From assembly GCF_001418005.1 (NCBI RefSeq), contig NZ_LIOL01000014.1, positions 1-64,000 on the forward strand: a stretch of DNA of 64,000 nt, read 5' to 3'. This stretch comes from Chelatococcus sambhunathii. Its GTDB lineage: Bacteria; Pseudomonadota; Alphaproteobacteria; Rhizobiales; Beijerinckiaceae. Below, in pieces: positions 18,826 to 27,400 of this stretch; within the stretch, counting starts at the first letter, position 1; the number at the start of each line of letters is the position of its first letter. A program made the translations under genes and the position numbers. The notes under the pieces are model-generated. The model was given only the letters and a program-made list of their open reading frames with translations, did not search any database and had not been told where the DNA came from.

Positions 18826-20479
18826 CTACAATGAGGCTGTGCAAGATCCTCGCAATGCCTTCCTTGATCCCGAGCTGAAGGCAGGCAAGGTCGCGGAGAC
18901 ACCGTTGGGATTGCCGCTTGCTCTCTCTGGCGGATTCGCGCTGACCTACACAGTCAACTCGGGGCCGAGAAAGTTTGCGGTTCGATGTTTCCACCGCGCG
19001 GTACCGGAAGCCCAGAGTCGGTATGCCGCGATTTCGGCGAAGCTTCGCGGGCTAGCCAGCCCATACTTCGTCAACTTCGATTTTCAGTCGCAAGGCATCC
19101 GGGTCCGGGGCAAGCCTTATCCCATCGTGAAAATGGATTGGGTTGAAGGTGATACACTCGGAATCCATCTCGATCGGACTGCTTCGAACGCTCCAGCGGT
19201 CGCCAGCTTGCGAAGAGCATTCAGCGATCTTGCCGCCTTTCTTGAGCGAAACGGGATCGCACATGGCGACATTCAGAACGAAAACGTCATAGTGGAGAAT
19301 GGCGCGCTTCGGCTAATCGATTACGACGGCATGTTTGTTCCAGGGATGCAGGAAGGCCGTGGCACAGAGGTCGGCCACAAGCACTTTCAGCATCCAGGGC
19401 GCGAGCCAAAGCATTTTGGCTCCGGGATGGATCGCTTCTCGTTCATCGTTTTGGACGTGAGCCTGGAAGCGCTTCATGCAGATCCCGGTCTCCACCGTCG
19501 TTTCCGGGAGGGCGGACAGGCAATCATTTTCAAGGCGAACGATTTCGTTGACCCAGCCTCATCGGAGATATTCCGAGTCCTGAACGGGATGCCTGCGCTT
19601 CGCGAGAGCGCGAAGAAGTTCGCCGCCGTGTGTGGGGCATCCGTTTCGCACATTCCAACGCTCTCCGACTTCGTCGTGGGGCGGAATATTCCAATCGCGA
19701 TAGTGCCGCCTGTTGGCGCGCCTAAACCTGTTCCCCCGCCGACCTACATCGGCGCGTTTGACGTGGTCGACGCAAAGGACTTCTCTGCGGTAATGCGACG
19801 CGTGGGCGACAAGATTGAACTTGTCGGCCAGATTGTCTCAGTAAAACACGGTGTCGGAAAGCGTGGACGAGGCCGGGGGCGGCCGTATGTGTTTATCAAT
19901 TTTGGAATCTGGAACAGGGATAGCGTAAAGGTCACGATTTGGTCGGAAGGGCTCAGCAACATGAGTGCTCGCCCCACGGAGTCATGGACAGGCAAATGGA
20001 TTAGCGTCACTGGACTTGTAGAGCCGCCCTATGAAGGGAAACACTATGGCAAGCCGTACCGCAACATCGGAATCACCGTCACTGCGGATAGCCAAATCGT
20101 TCATATTTCCGAAAACGAAGCCAAGTTCCGTCTCGGGCGCCTTTCGAAAATCTCGCGTGGTAAGCCGGACAGCAAGTCAAGAAACGCTGGAATCCTAGAT
20201 GGAATTCGCGGCGGTGGTACGCACACAGCAACACCAGTTAGTCGTGGGGCGATGCCGGCTCCGTCGACGGCACCAATATCCCAATCGCCGAAGACAAAGA
20301 ATGAACAGATCCTGAAAGGGCTGCAGACAGCCGGCGCTCAGACACAGGTAGGCGGGACACGATATTCACCACCTCGGAAATCCGCGCCATCGAGCCCAGG
20401 CCTGCTCGCCCGAATTCCCGGCTGGCTGTGGTTTGTTGGAGTCATCTTGCTGCTGATCCTGTTAACGCGCGGGCGCTAA
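18803..20479 (+). CDS. Ser/Thr protein kinase with OB-like domain and C-terminal membrane anchor
   Basis: About 558 residues from ATG 18803; a TTG at 18791 is less likely. The catalytic loop is HGDIQNEN with its aspartate at about 156, and the magnesium motif is IDYDG in place of the usual DFG. The kinase lobe spans roughly 1-290. From about 315 to 440 comes a beta-rich segment (DAKDFSAVM...LVGQIVSV...VFINFG) that looks like an OB fold, then a low-complexity linker, then one transmembrane helix (WLWFVGVILLLILL) just before the end. So the kinase may be tethered to the inner membrane with a possible nucleic-acid or protein-binding module. It is the third gene of the TerY triad. Only 19 bases separate its stop from the convergent phage gene. 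Confidence 0.85.
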   Translation: MSYPQIIDYNEAVQDPRNAFLDPELKAGKVAETPLGLPLALSGGFALTYTVNSGPRKFAVRCFHRAVPEAQSRYAAISAKLRGLASPYFVNFDFQSQGIRVRGKPYPIVKMDWVEGDTLGIHLDRTASNAPAVASLRRAFSDLAAFLERNGIAHGDIQNENVIVENGALRLIDYDGMFVPGMQEGRGTEVGHKHFQHPGREPKHFGSGMDRFSFIVLDVSLEALHADPGLHRRFREGGQAIIFKANDFVDPASSEIFRVLNGMPALRESAKKFAAVCGASVSHIPTLSDFVVGRNIPIAIVPPVGAPKPVPPPTYIGAFDVVDAKDFSAVMRRVGDKIELVGQIVSVKHGVGKRGRGRGRPYVFINFGIWNRDSVKVTIWSEGLSNMSARPTESWTGKWISVTGLVEPPYEGKHYGKPYRNIGITVTADSQIVHISENEAKFRLGRLSKISRGKPDSKSRNAGILDGIRGGGTHTATPVSRGAMPAPSTAPISQSPKTKNEQILKGLQTAGAQTQVGGTRYSPPRKSAPSSPGLLARIPGWLWFVGVILLLILLTRGR

Positions 20480-20498
20480 ACGGAACCGGTGATCTAGT

Positions 20499-20786
20499 TC
20501 ACGGGTGTCTCGGCGAGCTCGTCTGTTCAAGGCGATCGACACGCCGCTCGATGGTATTGAGTCGCTCATCCTGTCGGGCAGTCTGCACTACGACACTTGC
20601 AAGCTGCTGCAGTGTTGACTCAATTTTGGCGACGCGCTGGTCGAGATTTTGCAGCTCGACTTTCATACCAAAGAATGCAGCCGTTCCCGCGACAATGAAA
20701 CTGGCCGCGGTGAGGATGTGGCCATAGTTGATCGTGGGATCGAACAAGGGCTTGGACTGTTTGGATGCGTGTGTGTCGTCGGTCAT
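20499..20786 (-). CDS. small phage late-end protein: one membrane helix plus coiled coil
   Basis: A 95-residue protein with a hydrophobic helix (ILTAASFIVAGTAAFFG) near residues 24-40 followed by a heptad-rich coiled coil to the end. It is the last gene of the leftward late operon, after the lysis genes. Its layout suits a lysis accessory or holin-like inner-membrane protein; the family is not recognised. A diverged C-terminal piece of a homologue lies at 16947-17069, on the far side of the kinase triad. The gene's stop faces the kinase stop across 19 bases. Confidence 0.75.
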   Translation of the reverse strand: MTDDTHASKQSKPLFDPTINYGHILTAASFIVAGTAAFFGMKVELQNLDQRVAKIESTLQQLASVVVQTARQDERLNTIERRVDRLEQTSSPRHP

Positions 20787-20916
20787 GGGAAGCCTTGTTC
20801 TTGCTTGTCAAACCGGTCCCAACACGCCCCCGAGCGGAAGGCACGGGTACGGCGTGTGTTGTGGTTCTGAGGGGAAGGGCCAACCGCCAAAGCGCTGTGG
20901 CAGCGGGATAACAGGC

Positions 20917-21306
20917 TCACCGCCTGAAAATCCGCGCAACCTTCTCGATCGAGCGCCCGCCGACGTAGGCGGTGATGATGAGGCCGCTCCAGTCAGCGAT
21001 CATGCCGGTGAGCGGATCGGTGCTGCCGAGCCCGAGCACCTTGTCCCAGACGATCACTTTCCAGAAGTAGATGATCACGGGCGCAGCGAGCAGCGGCCGG
21101 ATGATGGCCGTGTACCATCGACCCTGTTCGGCGATGATGATGGCGGACGCCCGCTTTCGCGCCTCGATCTCAGCCTCGATTTCCTTGGCGGCGAGATCGG
21201 CCGCAATGCGGTCCTGGGTGTGGGCGGCGTCGAGTCTGGCCTTGTAGGCGCTAATCAGGCCGTTGATGACCGGGCCGCCCAGGAAACTTGCCAGCCACGC
21301 CCACAT
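20917..21306 (-). CDS. GTA-type 3-TM holin
   Basis: A 129-residue protein. The N-terminal hydrophobic stretch (WAWLASFLGGPVINGLI), a charged amphipathic middle, and two hydrophobic segments (RPLLAAPVIIYFWKVIVW and GLIITAYVGGRSIEKV) match the GTA_holin_3TM family found in gene transfer agents and phages of alphaproteobacteria. It would permeabilise the inner membrane and let the endolysin out. The start codon shares one base with the stop of the gene before it (TGATG). Confidence 0.8.
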   Translation of the reverse strand: MWAWLASFLGGPVINGLISAYKARLDAAHTQDRIAADLAAKEIEAEIEARKRASAIIIAEQGRWYTAIIRPLLAAPVIIYFWKVIVWDKVLGLGSTDPLTGMIADWSGLIITAYVGGRSIEKVARIFRR

Positions 21307-21554
21307 CAGTCGGCATCCTTCTTGAGCGTGCGCCGGCGCGCGAGCTCGGTCACGAGCGCAATCGCGATGATGTAGTAGGGCACGTACCTGGGATCGAGCA
21401 GGAGCTGGGTGTTCTCCCTGATCCCCGGCAGCTCGAAGAGGTCAGCCGTCGCTTCGAGGGCGGCGAACACGAGCCCGCCGAGCCCGACGATCCGCGCCCA
21501 GAGAATCGTGGCCGAGTGCTTGAACCATGCTTTGATACGCTCGCACATGGTCAT
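21306..21554 (-). CDS. small phage membrane protein, lysis cassette
   Basis: An 82-residue protein starting MTMCERIKAWFKH. It has two hydrophobic stretches (ILWARIVGLGGLVFAAL and YIIAIALVTELARR). ATG 21554 is preceded by a run of G and overlaps the stop of the 53-residue gene upstream (ATGA), which decides this start over longer readings. Probably a holin or antiholin partner, judged only by size, hydrophobicity and position. Confidence 0.7.
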   Translation of the reverse strand: MTMCERIKAWFKHSATILWARIVGLGGLVFAALEATADLFELPGIRENTQLLLDPRYVPYYIIAIALVTELARRRTLKKDAD

Positions 21555-21712
21555 CCCCCAGTGAAGCTCTTGATCTTGGCCTGGAGCGCGCGAGCCTTCT
21601 CGCGCAGCGAGGCGATCTCGGCCTCGACGCCGACGACCCAGGTGCGGATTCTCGGCCAAGTGAAGATCGCGGCGACGTAGCCTCCGATCAGTGCAGCGAT
21701 GATCCAGAACAT
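21551..21712 (-). CDS. 53-residue membrane/coiled-coil lysis protein
   Basis: A short gene: N-terminal membrane helix (FWIIAALIGGYVAAIF), then a charged helix with heptad pattern (EAEIASLREKARALQ). A strong Shine-Dalgarno AGGAGGA sits a few bases before ATG 21712, and its stop overlaps the next start (ATGA), so translation is well supported despite its size. The signal-anchor-plus-coiled-coil build recalls i-spanins (Rz) or small holins. No matching o-spanin was found. Confidence 0.72.
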   Translation of the reverse strand: MFWIIAALIGGYVAAIFTWPRIRTWVVGVEAEIASLREKARALQAKIKSFTGG

Positions 21713-21721
21713 GCTCTCCTC

Positions 21722-22249
21722 CTATGCTGTCAGCGCCTTGATGGCGGCGATGATGTTGCGGTGGATGAGGGGGTCGTCGTCGATGCGGACATGCAGCTGG
21801 TTGCGGCGCTCAATCATGGCGCGCGCGTTCCAGTGCGCTTCGCTCTCGCCGTCGGCCGGCTTGACGACGCCGCGGCCAACGGGATCGACCTTCTGATAGG
21901 GGTTGTAGATGCGCCTGACGTTCAGCGAGACGCTGAGCGCAAACTGCGCAGCCGGATCGATGGCGGCGAGGTAATCGACCTCGATGTTTCTCTGCGCCAA
22001 TCGCGTCGCGATCATGATCGCGGCGTTGGCGCCGAACGAGTGGCCATTGAGCGCAATCAGCCGGCCGGACTTGTGGGCGGCGACGCAGGCCTCGGTCAGG
22101 TTTACAACGTACTCGAACCCGAAGATGCCGTGATCGTCGGTGGTCGCACTGACGCCCGGGATCTCGTTCAACAGCCCGGTCAGCTTGACCATGCCGTTCG
22201 AGGGAAACCGCCCGAGGCCGCGGATATTGAAGGCACGCACCTTTCGCAT
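21722..22249 (-). CDS. phage alpha/beta-hydrolase-like protein (GHSFGAN)
   Basis: A 175-residue protein with a nucleophile elbow GHSFGAN near residue 70, typical of serine esterases/lipases of the alpha/beta hydrolase fold. An aspartate follows in IDPAAQF and histidines occur near the end (NQLHVRID, PLIHRN), so a Ser-Asp-His triad is possible. It lies between the endolysin and the holin-like genes. It might cleave a lipid or ester bond in the envelope during lysis, as LysB does in mycobacteriophages, but it shows no clear similarity to LysB. Function is inferred. Confidence 0.65.
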   Translation of the reverse strand: MRKVRAFNIRGLGRFPSNGMVKLTGLLNEIPGVSATTDDHGIFGFEYVVNLTEACVAAHKSGRLIALNGHSFGANAAIMIATRLAQRNIEVDYLAAIDPAAQFALSVSLNVRRIYNPYQKVDPVGRGVVKPADGESEAHWNARAMIERRNQLHVRIDDDPLIHRNIIAAIKALTA

Positions 22250-22258
22250 GGCGCGCGC

Positions 22259-23068
22259 TCAATTCGCCGGTATCGGCACGAGGCCAGGAGTGGGCGCGTG
22301 TTGCCGGCGCTGCTGCCACCAGTGGAAGGCGACCCAGCCGATCCCGGCGATCAGGACAAAGCCGCCGGCCACCGCGAGGACGGTCCAGGGGTCGTGCCCG
22401 GAATCGTGCAAGGTCTTCGCTGTGGCGCCGCCGGCGGCGACAGGAGTGGCGGTCGTGACCTTCTGCAGGCCTTTCGGGAGCGGCACGACACCCTTCGCTG
22501 GCGCGGCCTCGGTGGGCATGGGATGCGACGCCGGCGCATTGGCGACGACCGTGTGTTCGGCGAGCTTGAGCGAGAACGCCTTGACCTCGGCGACCCGGCG
22601 GCCCCAGCCCCTGCCGAACACCGGCCAGGTCTTGAGGCTTTTCAGGAAGCGCAGCCGCTCGTCGTTGATTGCGGTCACCAGCGCCTTCGGATCGCGCCTA
22701 GCGACGGCGCGCAGCACCTCGTCGGTCACCGCATGCGTCGTGTCAGGAAGTCCGACGACGCGGCGCAGGACGCGACCCGAGCGACCGATCCCGGAATTCA
22801 CACCGTAGTCGAAGACGGTGTAGTCGACGCCGGCGGGCAGGTCGTCACAGCGCTGCGCATCCCAGTACTTGGCGCGGTAGATCGCCTTGGCTTCGTCGAG
22901 CCTCATGGCGCGCACGTCGTCCGCAGTTGCATTCGGCCTCACGTATTTGCGGTAGTCGTGGATCGTGATGCCGAAGTTGGTCGGGCCGCCTGGATCGGAA
23001 GGATGGTTGGTGTAGCCGCCCTCGTGCGCGAGCAGGCGCTTGAGCGCCTCGTCGTAGGTTTCTTTCAT
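22259..23068 (-). CDS. GH108-family endolysin with C-terminal membrane helix
   Basis: A 269-residue protein. The N-terminal glycosyl hydrolase 108 domain (about 5-95) shows the catalytic glutamate in HEGGYTNHPSDPGG and the GITIHDY/FDYGVNSG motifs. A peptidoglycan-binding-type segment follows (to about 170), then a Pro/Ala linker and a transmembrane helix (TVLAVAGGFVLIAGIGWVAF) near residues 228-247. It cuts peptidoglycan at lysis. A C-terminal anchor is uncommon in endolysins and suggests membrane retention until release. Confidence 0.88.
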   Translation of the reverse strand: MKETYDEALKRLLAHEGGYTNHPSDPGGPTNFGITIHDYRKYVRPNATADDVRAMRLDEAKAIYRAKYWDAQRCDDLPAGVDYTVFDYGVNSGIGRSGRVLRRVVGLPDTTHAVTDEVLRAVARRDPKALVTAINDERLRFLKSLKTWPVFGRGWGRRVAEVKAFSLKLAEHTVVANAPASHPMPTEAAPAKGVVPLPKGLQKVTTATPVAAGGATAKTLHDSGHDPWTVLAVAGGFVLIAGIGWVAFHWWQQRRQHAPTPGLVPIPAN

Positions 23069-23138
23069 GGAGTGCTCCGGAATCGAAACGGCCGCCCCGA
23101 GGGGTGGCCGTCGTTGCGGTTGTTGTGTGCGTTTCGCC

Positions 23139-24494
23139 TCAGGGCACGTAGTGGCCCCAGAAGTGCGATTGGTCGGCCTCGATGTAGCCGTCGTTGGTCG
23201 CGAAATGCACGCGCACGTCGATCACGTCGTTCGCGGCAAGCGGCGTCAGGACCGAGAGGTTGTAGGTCGTGACATCATCGACCGGCGCGCCGGACACTGC
23301 GCGGCCGCGCCCAAGCTCAGTGCCGTTCTTGTAGAACGCCGCGATCACCTTGGTCGGCACGGTCGCATTGGCTTTGAACCGAAACGAGAAACCGAAGGCG
23401 TAAAGGCCTGCGAACGGTGCCGTGAAATTGTTGTTCGCACCGCTGAACGCGTTCTGGTCGTTGGAATCGGCGTTGTTGAACTGGACCTTGGTCCAGGTGT
23501 TCGCGGCGATGTAGTTGTCGAAGTTGGTATAGGCGGAGAACTTCGACGCAAGCGGCAGCCTGAGTTGGCCAGTGGCCCGATCGACAGTGAACCCGGTGAA
23601 GTAATTCGAGCCATCGGGCGAGACCTTGACGGTGAAGTCGTCGTCGCCGAGGAGGCCGAACAGGGCCCGGGCCGAGTAGTTGGTCTGGAACGTGAGCGCG
23701 ACATCGTCGCCCGCCGCCGCCTTGTTGAAGGTGAAGCGGACATCGTCGGTCTCGCGGTCGAACAGGAAAGCCGTACCCTTGACGAGCAGGGCGTTGTTGG
23801 CATCGGCGGTCGCGCCGCCAAGGCCGACATGGCCGGTGTTGCGGTCGATCGAGATTGCCGTGTAGAAGGCCGATCCATCGGGACTGACCTTGATGACGAA
23901 ATCGTTGTCGCCGAGGAGTCCGAACAGCGCACGCGTGCTGAACCCCTGCTGGAAGACGAAGCCTGCGTCGTTCCCGGCCGCGCTCTTGTTCAGCGCCACC
24001 CGCATGTCGCCGCTGCCGGGCGTCACGTCGTCGTGGCTCAAGAGGACTGCGTCCGACTTGACGGCGAGCCGGTTGGTGTTGTCGGCCGCGGTCAGGATGC
24101 CGAGCCTGGCGAGCGTCCCGTTGCCGGCGGCGGCGATCGTCAGGTAGCCGCCGGCGGCAGCGAGGTCGGTCCAGCTCGACCCGGTCCAGACTGTCAGCGC
24201 CCCGGTTGCCTCGTCGAAGCAGAGCCAGCCCTTTTTCGGGACGAGCTTGACCCACTGGCCGCTGGTGTAGAGGGCAATGTTGAGGTCCCAGGCGGTCCAG
24301 GCGCCGGTTGCGCCGGAGGCGACCTTGTAGCGGTCGCCTTCCGAGGGTGAGGCCGGTGGCGCGGTGTGCGTCGAATCGACCACCGACAGCATGACGATCG
24401 CATCGAGGACAACGATCGCCTGGTTGTGGGTGACGTGCTTCTGCGACTGGCTCGCTGCGATCAGCGGCAGCCCGAGATGCGGCGTATCGGTCAT
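23139..24494 (-). CDS. DUF2793 tail/receptor-binding protein with internal repeats and C1q-like tip
   Basis: A 451-residue protein. Residues 1-130 are DUF2793 (HLGLPLI...SQKHVTHNQAI), the N-terminal module of alphaproteobacterial phage and GTA tail-fibre-like proteins. Two copies of a unit of about 62 residues follow (RALFGLLGDNDF...SPDGS...TG). The last 125 residues read as a C1q/TNF-like jelly roll (FTAPFAGLYAFGFSFRF...FYKNGTELGRG), a trimeric fold used for binding. It probably sits at the tail tip and contacts the host surface. It is the gene after the large GTA-TIM baseplate protein, separated by three bases. Confidence 0.8.
   Translation of the reverse strand: MTDTPHLGLPLIAASQSQKHVTHNQAIVVLDAIVMLSVVDSTHTAPPASPSEGDRYKVASGATGAWTAWDLNIALYTSGQWVKLVPKKGWLCFDEATGALTVWTGSSWTDLAAAGGYLTIAAAGNGTLARLGILTAADNTNRLAVKSDAVLLSHDDVTPGSGDMRVALNKSAAGNDAGFVFQQGFSTRALFGLLGDNDFVIKVSPDGSAFYTAISIDRNTGHVGLGGATADANNALLVKGTAFLFDRETDDVRFTFNKAAAGDDVALTFQTNYSARALFGLLGDDDFTVKVSPDGSNYFTGFTVDRATGQLRLPLASKFSAYTNFDNYIAANTWTKVQFNNADSNDQNAFSGANNNFTAPFAGLYAFGFSFRFKANATVPTKVIAAFYKNGTELGRGRAVSGAPVDDVTTYNLSVLTPLAANDVIDVRVHFATNDGYIEADQSHFWGHYVP
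23551..24003 (-). repeat. internal duplication in the DUF2793 protein gene
   Basis: Two tandem units of roughly 185-190 bases (about 23818-24003 and 23551-23740) encode similar stretches. Both contain NK.AAG.D, then RALFGLLGD.DF, then KVSPDGS and a TG near the end. The protein match is clear and the DNA has drifted, so the duplication is old. Such units usually lengthen a fibre stalk. Confidence 0.75.
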
Positions 24495-24497
24495 GAT

Positions 24498-27400
24498 TTA
24501 CGGGACGGTCTTGATCGCGCCGGTGCCGTGACCATAGGCGAGGCTGATCTGGTAGACGGCGAACTTTACCTGCGACTGAGTGGTGCCGAAGTCGGCGGCC
24601 TGCATGGTCGCGGTGTAGAGGAAGGCCGGCTGATTGACGCGGGCCGTGCGCCTGACCGCGCCGGTGCCGATATCGATGATGTCGAGGTCGTAGAGTTCGA
24701 CCTCTTCGCCGAGCGGCACGTCGGGCGCTTCCCAATTGTCGCCGTCGATGCGGGTGCGGCGTATCCAGCTCAGCGTCCAGTCGAAGGTGGCCGGGTCGCG
24801 GGCGCCGGCGAGATGGACAGGACTGTACGGGCGTAGCCCCACGCCATCGAAGCTGAACGTCACCGCCCGGAAGGTGGGATCATCGATCGCCTTGGTGGAG
24901 GGGCCCCATTTCCAGGTCCAGGGATTGTGCCGCTCGGTGACGGCAATGGTGGACTGAACAACGGTTGCATCGAGCATCACGAACGGTGCGCCGGGGCCGA
25001 CTGGGTCGCGCATGGCATATTCGCTTCCGAGCTGGCCGCGGATGAGCCGCGTGAGCCTGTACTGATCGGGCGCGATGAGCTCGGCGCTGGCGAACTGCAA
25101 GATTTCCCATTCCCCGTCGGCGTTCTGGATCGCGCAGGTGTTGCCGCCGGCGAGCACGAAGGCGTCATCGAGCGAGGTGAGCGCCTGGGTGGAAGGTAGC
25201 TGGACATACAGGCTGTTCGCCATGTCCCAGGTCCACACCGGACCGGAATAGAAATCGAACAGGGTCCTGCCGATGGTGGCGCGGTTGACGATGAATTGGT
25301 CGCGCACGAAGCCGCTCGTTGCCGGCGAGCGGAACACGTCGACTCGCGCCCAGGGCTCGGCATAGGCGGCAAGGCGGGGGACGCCTGCGATCTCGCTCGC
25401 GGTCAGCACCGGCAGGTCCATAATGTGCAGGACGGCCGGTCCGGGCTCGGCCTCGGGCCGCGGCTGGCGCAAGCGCGAAGGTGCATCGGGCGCGCCATAG
25501 GTCGCCTCGTCGGTGCGAACGAGCCTAGCCGGCCTGTTCCGCTCATAGCCCAGCTGCTCGATGCGCATCTCGAAACTGCGGCCGTTGAGATCGAGCGTCA
25601 CGACATCGGTCGGCTCCAGGGCATAGGCCGAGGGCGGCAGGGTCAGGTCTGCGCGCTCGCGCATGACCCAGGTGTCGACGAGAAGCGCATCGGCAATGCC
25701 CTGCGCCTCGGAATAGTCGAGCGCGAGCGCCGGCGTGAGTTCGATGGTGCGGCGGCTCGATCCCCGGAGCCTGCGCGAATAGACATCGGCCGATTGGTAG
25801 TCGTTGTCCGGATCGAGGAAGCGCAGGTGCGCGGTCTCCGGCAGGTCCGTCTCCTGCGCGCGGGTGAGCGTATAGAAGCGCTTGTCCTCGTTTCCGCTGT
25901 CGACGAGATCGTCCATGGTGACGCTTGCGACCGGCGAGCCGCCGCGCTGGACGAAGCGGATCGAGCGGCCGGACTCAACCGCGTCGAAGAAATAAACCTG
26001 CATCAAGGGGCTGAGCGCATTACGCGGGCTCATGATGCTGTCGATCGTGTAGCCGCGCACGATGCCATTGACGCCGGAGGTATCGATCGAAACGCCAAGG
26101 CCTGAGCATATCTCCTGCACGGTATCGGCGAGCGTCACGAGGCCGAGCCGGCCGGAGAGCCAGTGGCCGCGCCGCCAGTTGGCGGCATCCCGCCAGATGA
26201 GCGAGGAGTTCGGATACCGCGGATAGGGTCTTGCATCCCACGTCCAGGCGAACAGCGAAGCCGGATCGATCATTGGGCCGCCGTAGACCGACGAGGTCGG
26301 GTTGTGGCCGGCCGCGGGATTCCAATAGGTGATGTGGGCTTCGAGGAAGGCGCGCTGGATCAGGTCGTCGCGGCGCCCGGTCGACACGTAGGGCAGGACG
26401 CTTTCAGAGGATTTCGGGTCATAGAAGACGTTGGGCTGGTTGCTGCCCTTGTCGATCGCGGGACAGCCGAATTCGGTGAACCAGATCGGCTTAGACTGCG
26501 GCACCCAGGCCGTGGGCGATGCGCTTTCGACTCCGCCCGGCCGGTCGTAGTGCTGGTTTGCCCACCAGCCGTAAAAATCCTTGAAGCGGAAAACCCATGG
26601 CTTGCCGTAGGCGCCGTCCGTGACCGGCGTCCGCGTCTGGGTTTTGCGGTCCTCGCCCGAGGCGTAGAACCAGTCGAAGAGTTCGCCGCCCTCGATGTTC
26701 CCTTGCAGGTAGGACTGGGCGTAGATCGATGGCACGCCGGCTTGCGCGTCAAGATGCAGCCGGCCCGAGCGCCAGTCGGAGAGCGGCATGTAATTGTCGA
26801 CGCCGACGAAATCGATGTTCGCGCTGGCCCACAGCGGGTCGAGGTGAAAGTAGACGTCGTTCGAGCCGTCGTCGGGCCGGAAGTTGGCGTACTCGCTCCA
26901 GTCCGCAGCGTAGCCGACCTTGCAGCTCGAGCCCACGATGGTCCTCACGTCGGCGGCGAGCGCGACCATGTGCGAGACAGCGGGAAAGGTCGAGGCGCCC
27001 GATCGCACGCGGTTGAGCGCCACCATCTCGGAGCCGATCAGGAACGCGTCAACCCCGCCCGCCGCGACGGCGAGCTTGGCATAGTGCAGGATGAAACGCC
27101 GATAGGACCATTCGTTCGGGCCGCTGTAGGGGATCGTGTCGCCGTTCCACGCCCCGAAATCGGATGGCGCGGCGGCACCGAAGAATGCGTCGATTTGGCT
27201 CGCCGCCGCCGCGGTCTTGTCGACCGTGCCGGCATAGCCGGGCGCCGGCGAGCAGGTGATGCGGCCCCGCCAGGGAAAGACCGGTTGCCCGCTGGCTGCG
27301 GCATTGTCGCTGTACGGGTTCGTCAGACCGTTGCCCGCCGGGATGTCCATCATGACGAACGGGTAGAGCACGACGCGGAAACCGCGTGCCTTGAGCTCGG

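Noticed and set aside
21761-24350. Long plus-strand frames (503 and 427 codons) opposite endolysin and DUF2793 genes
   Set aside because: These are antisense shadows. The minus strand carries clear GH108, hydrolase and DUF2793 motifs.
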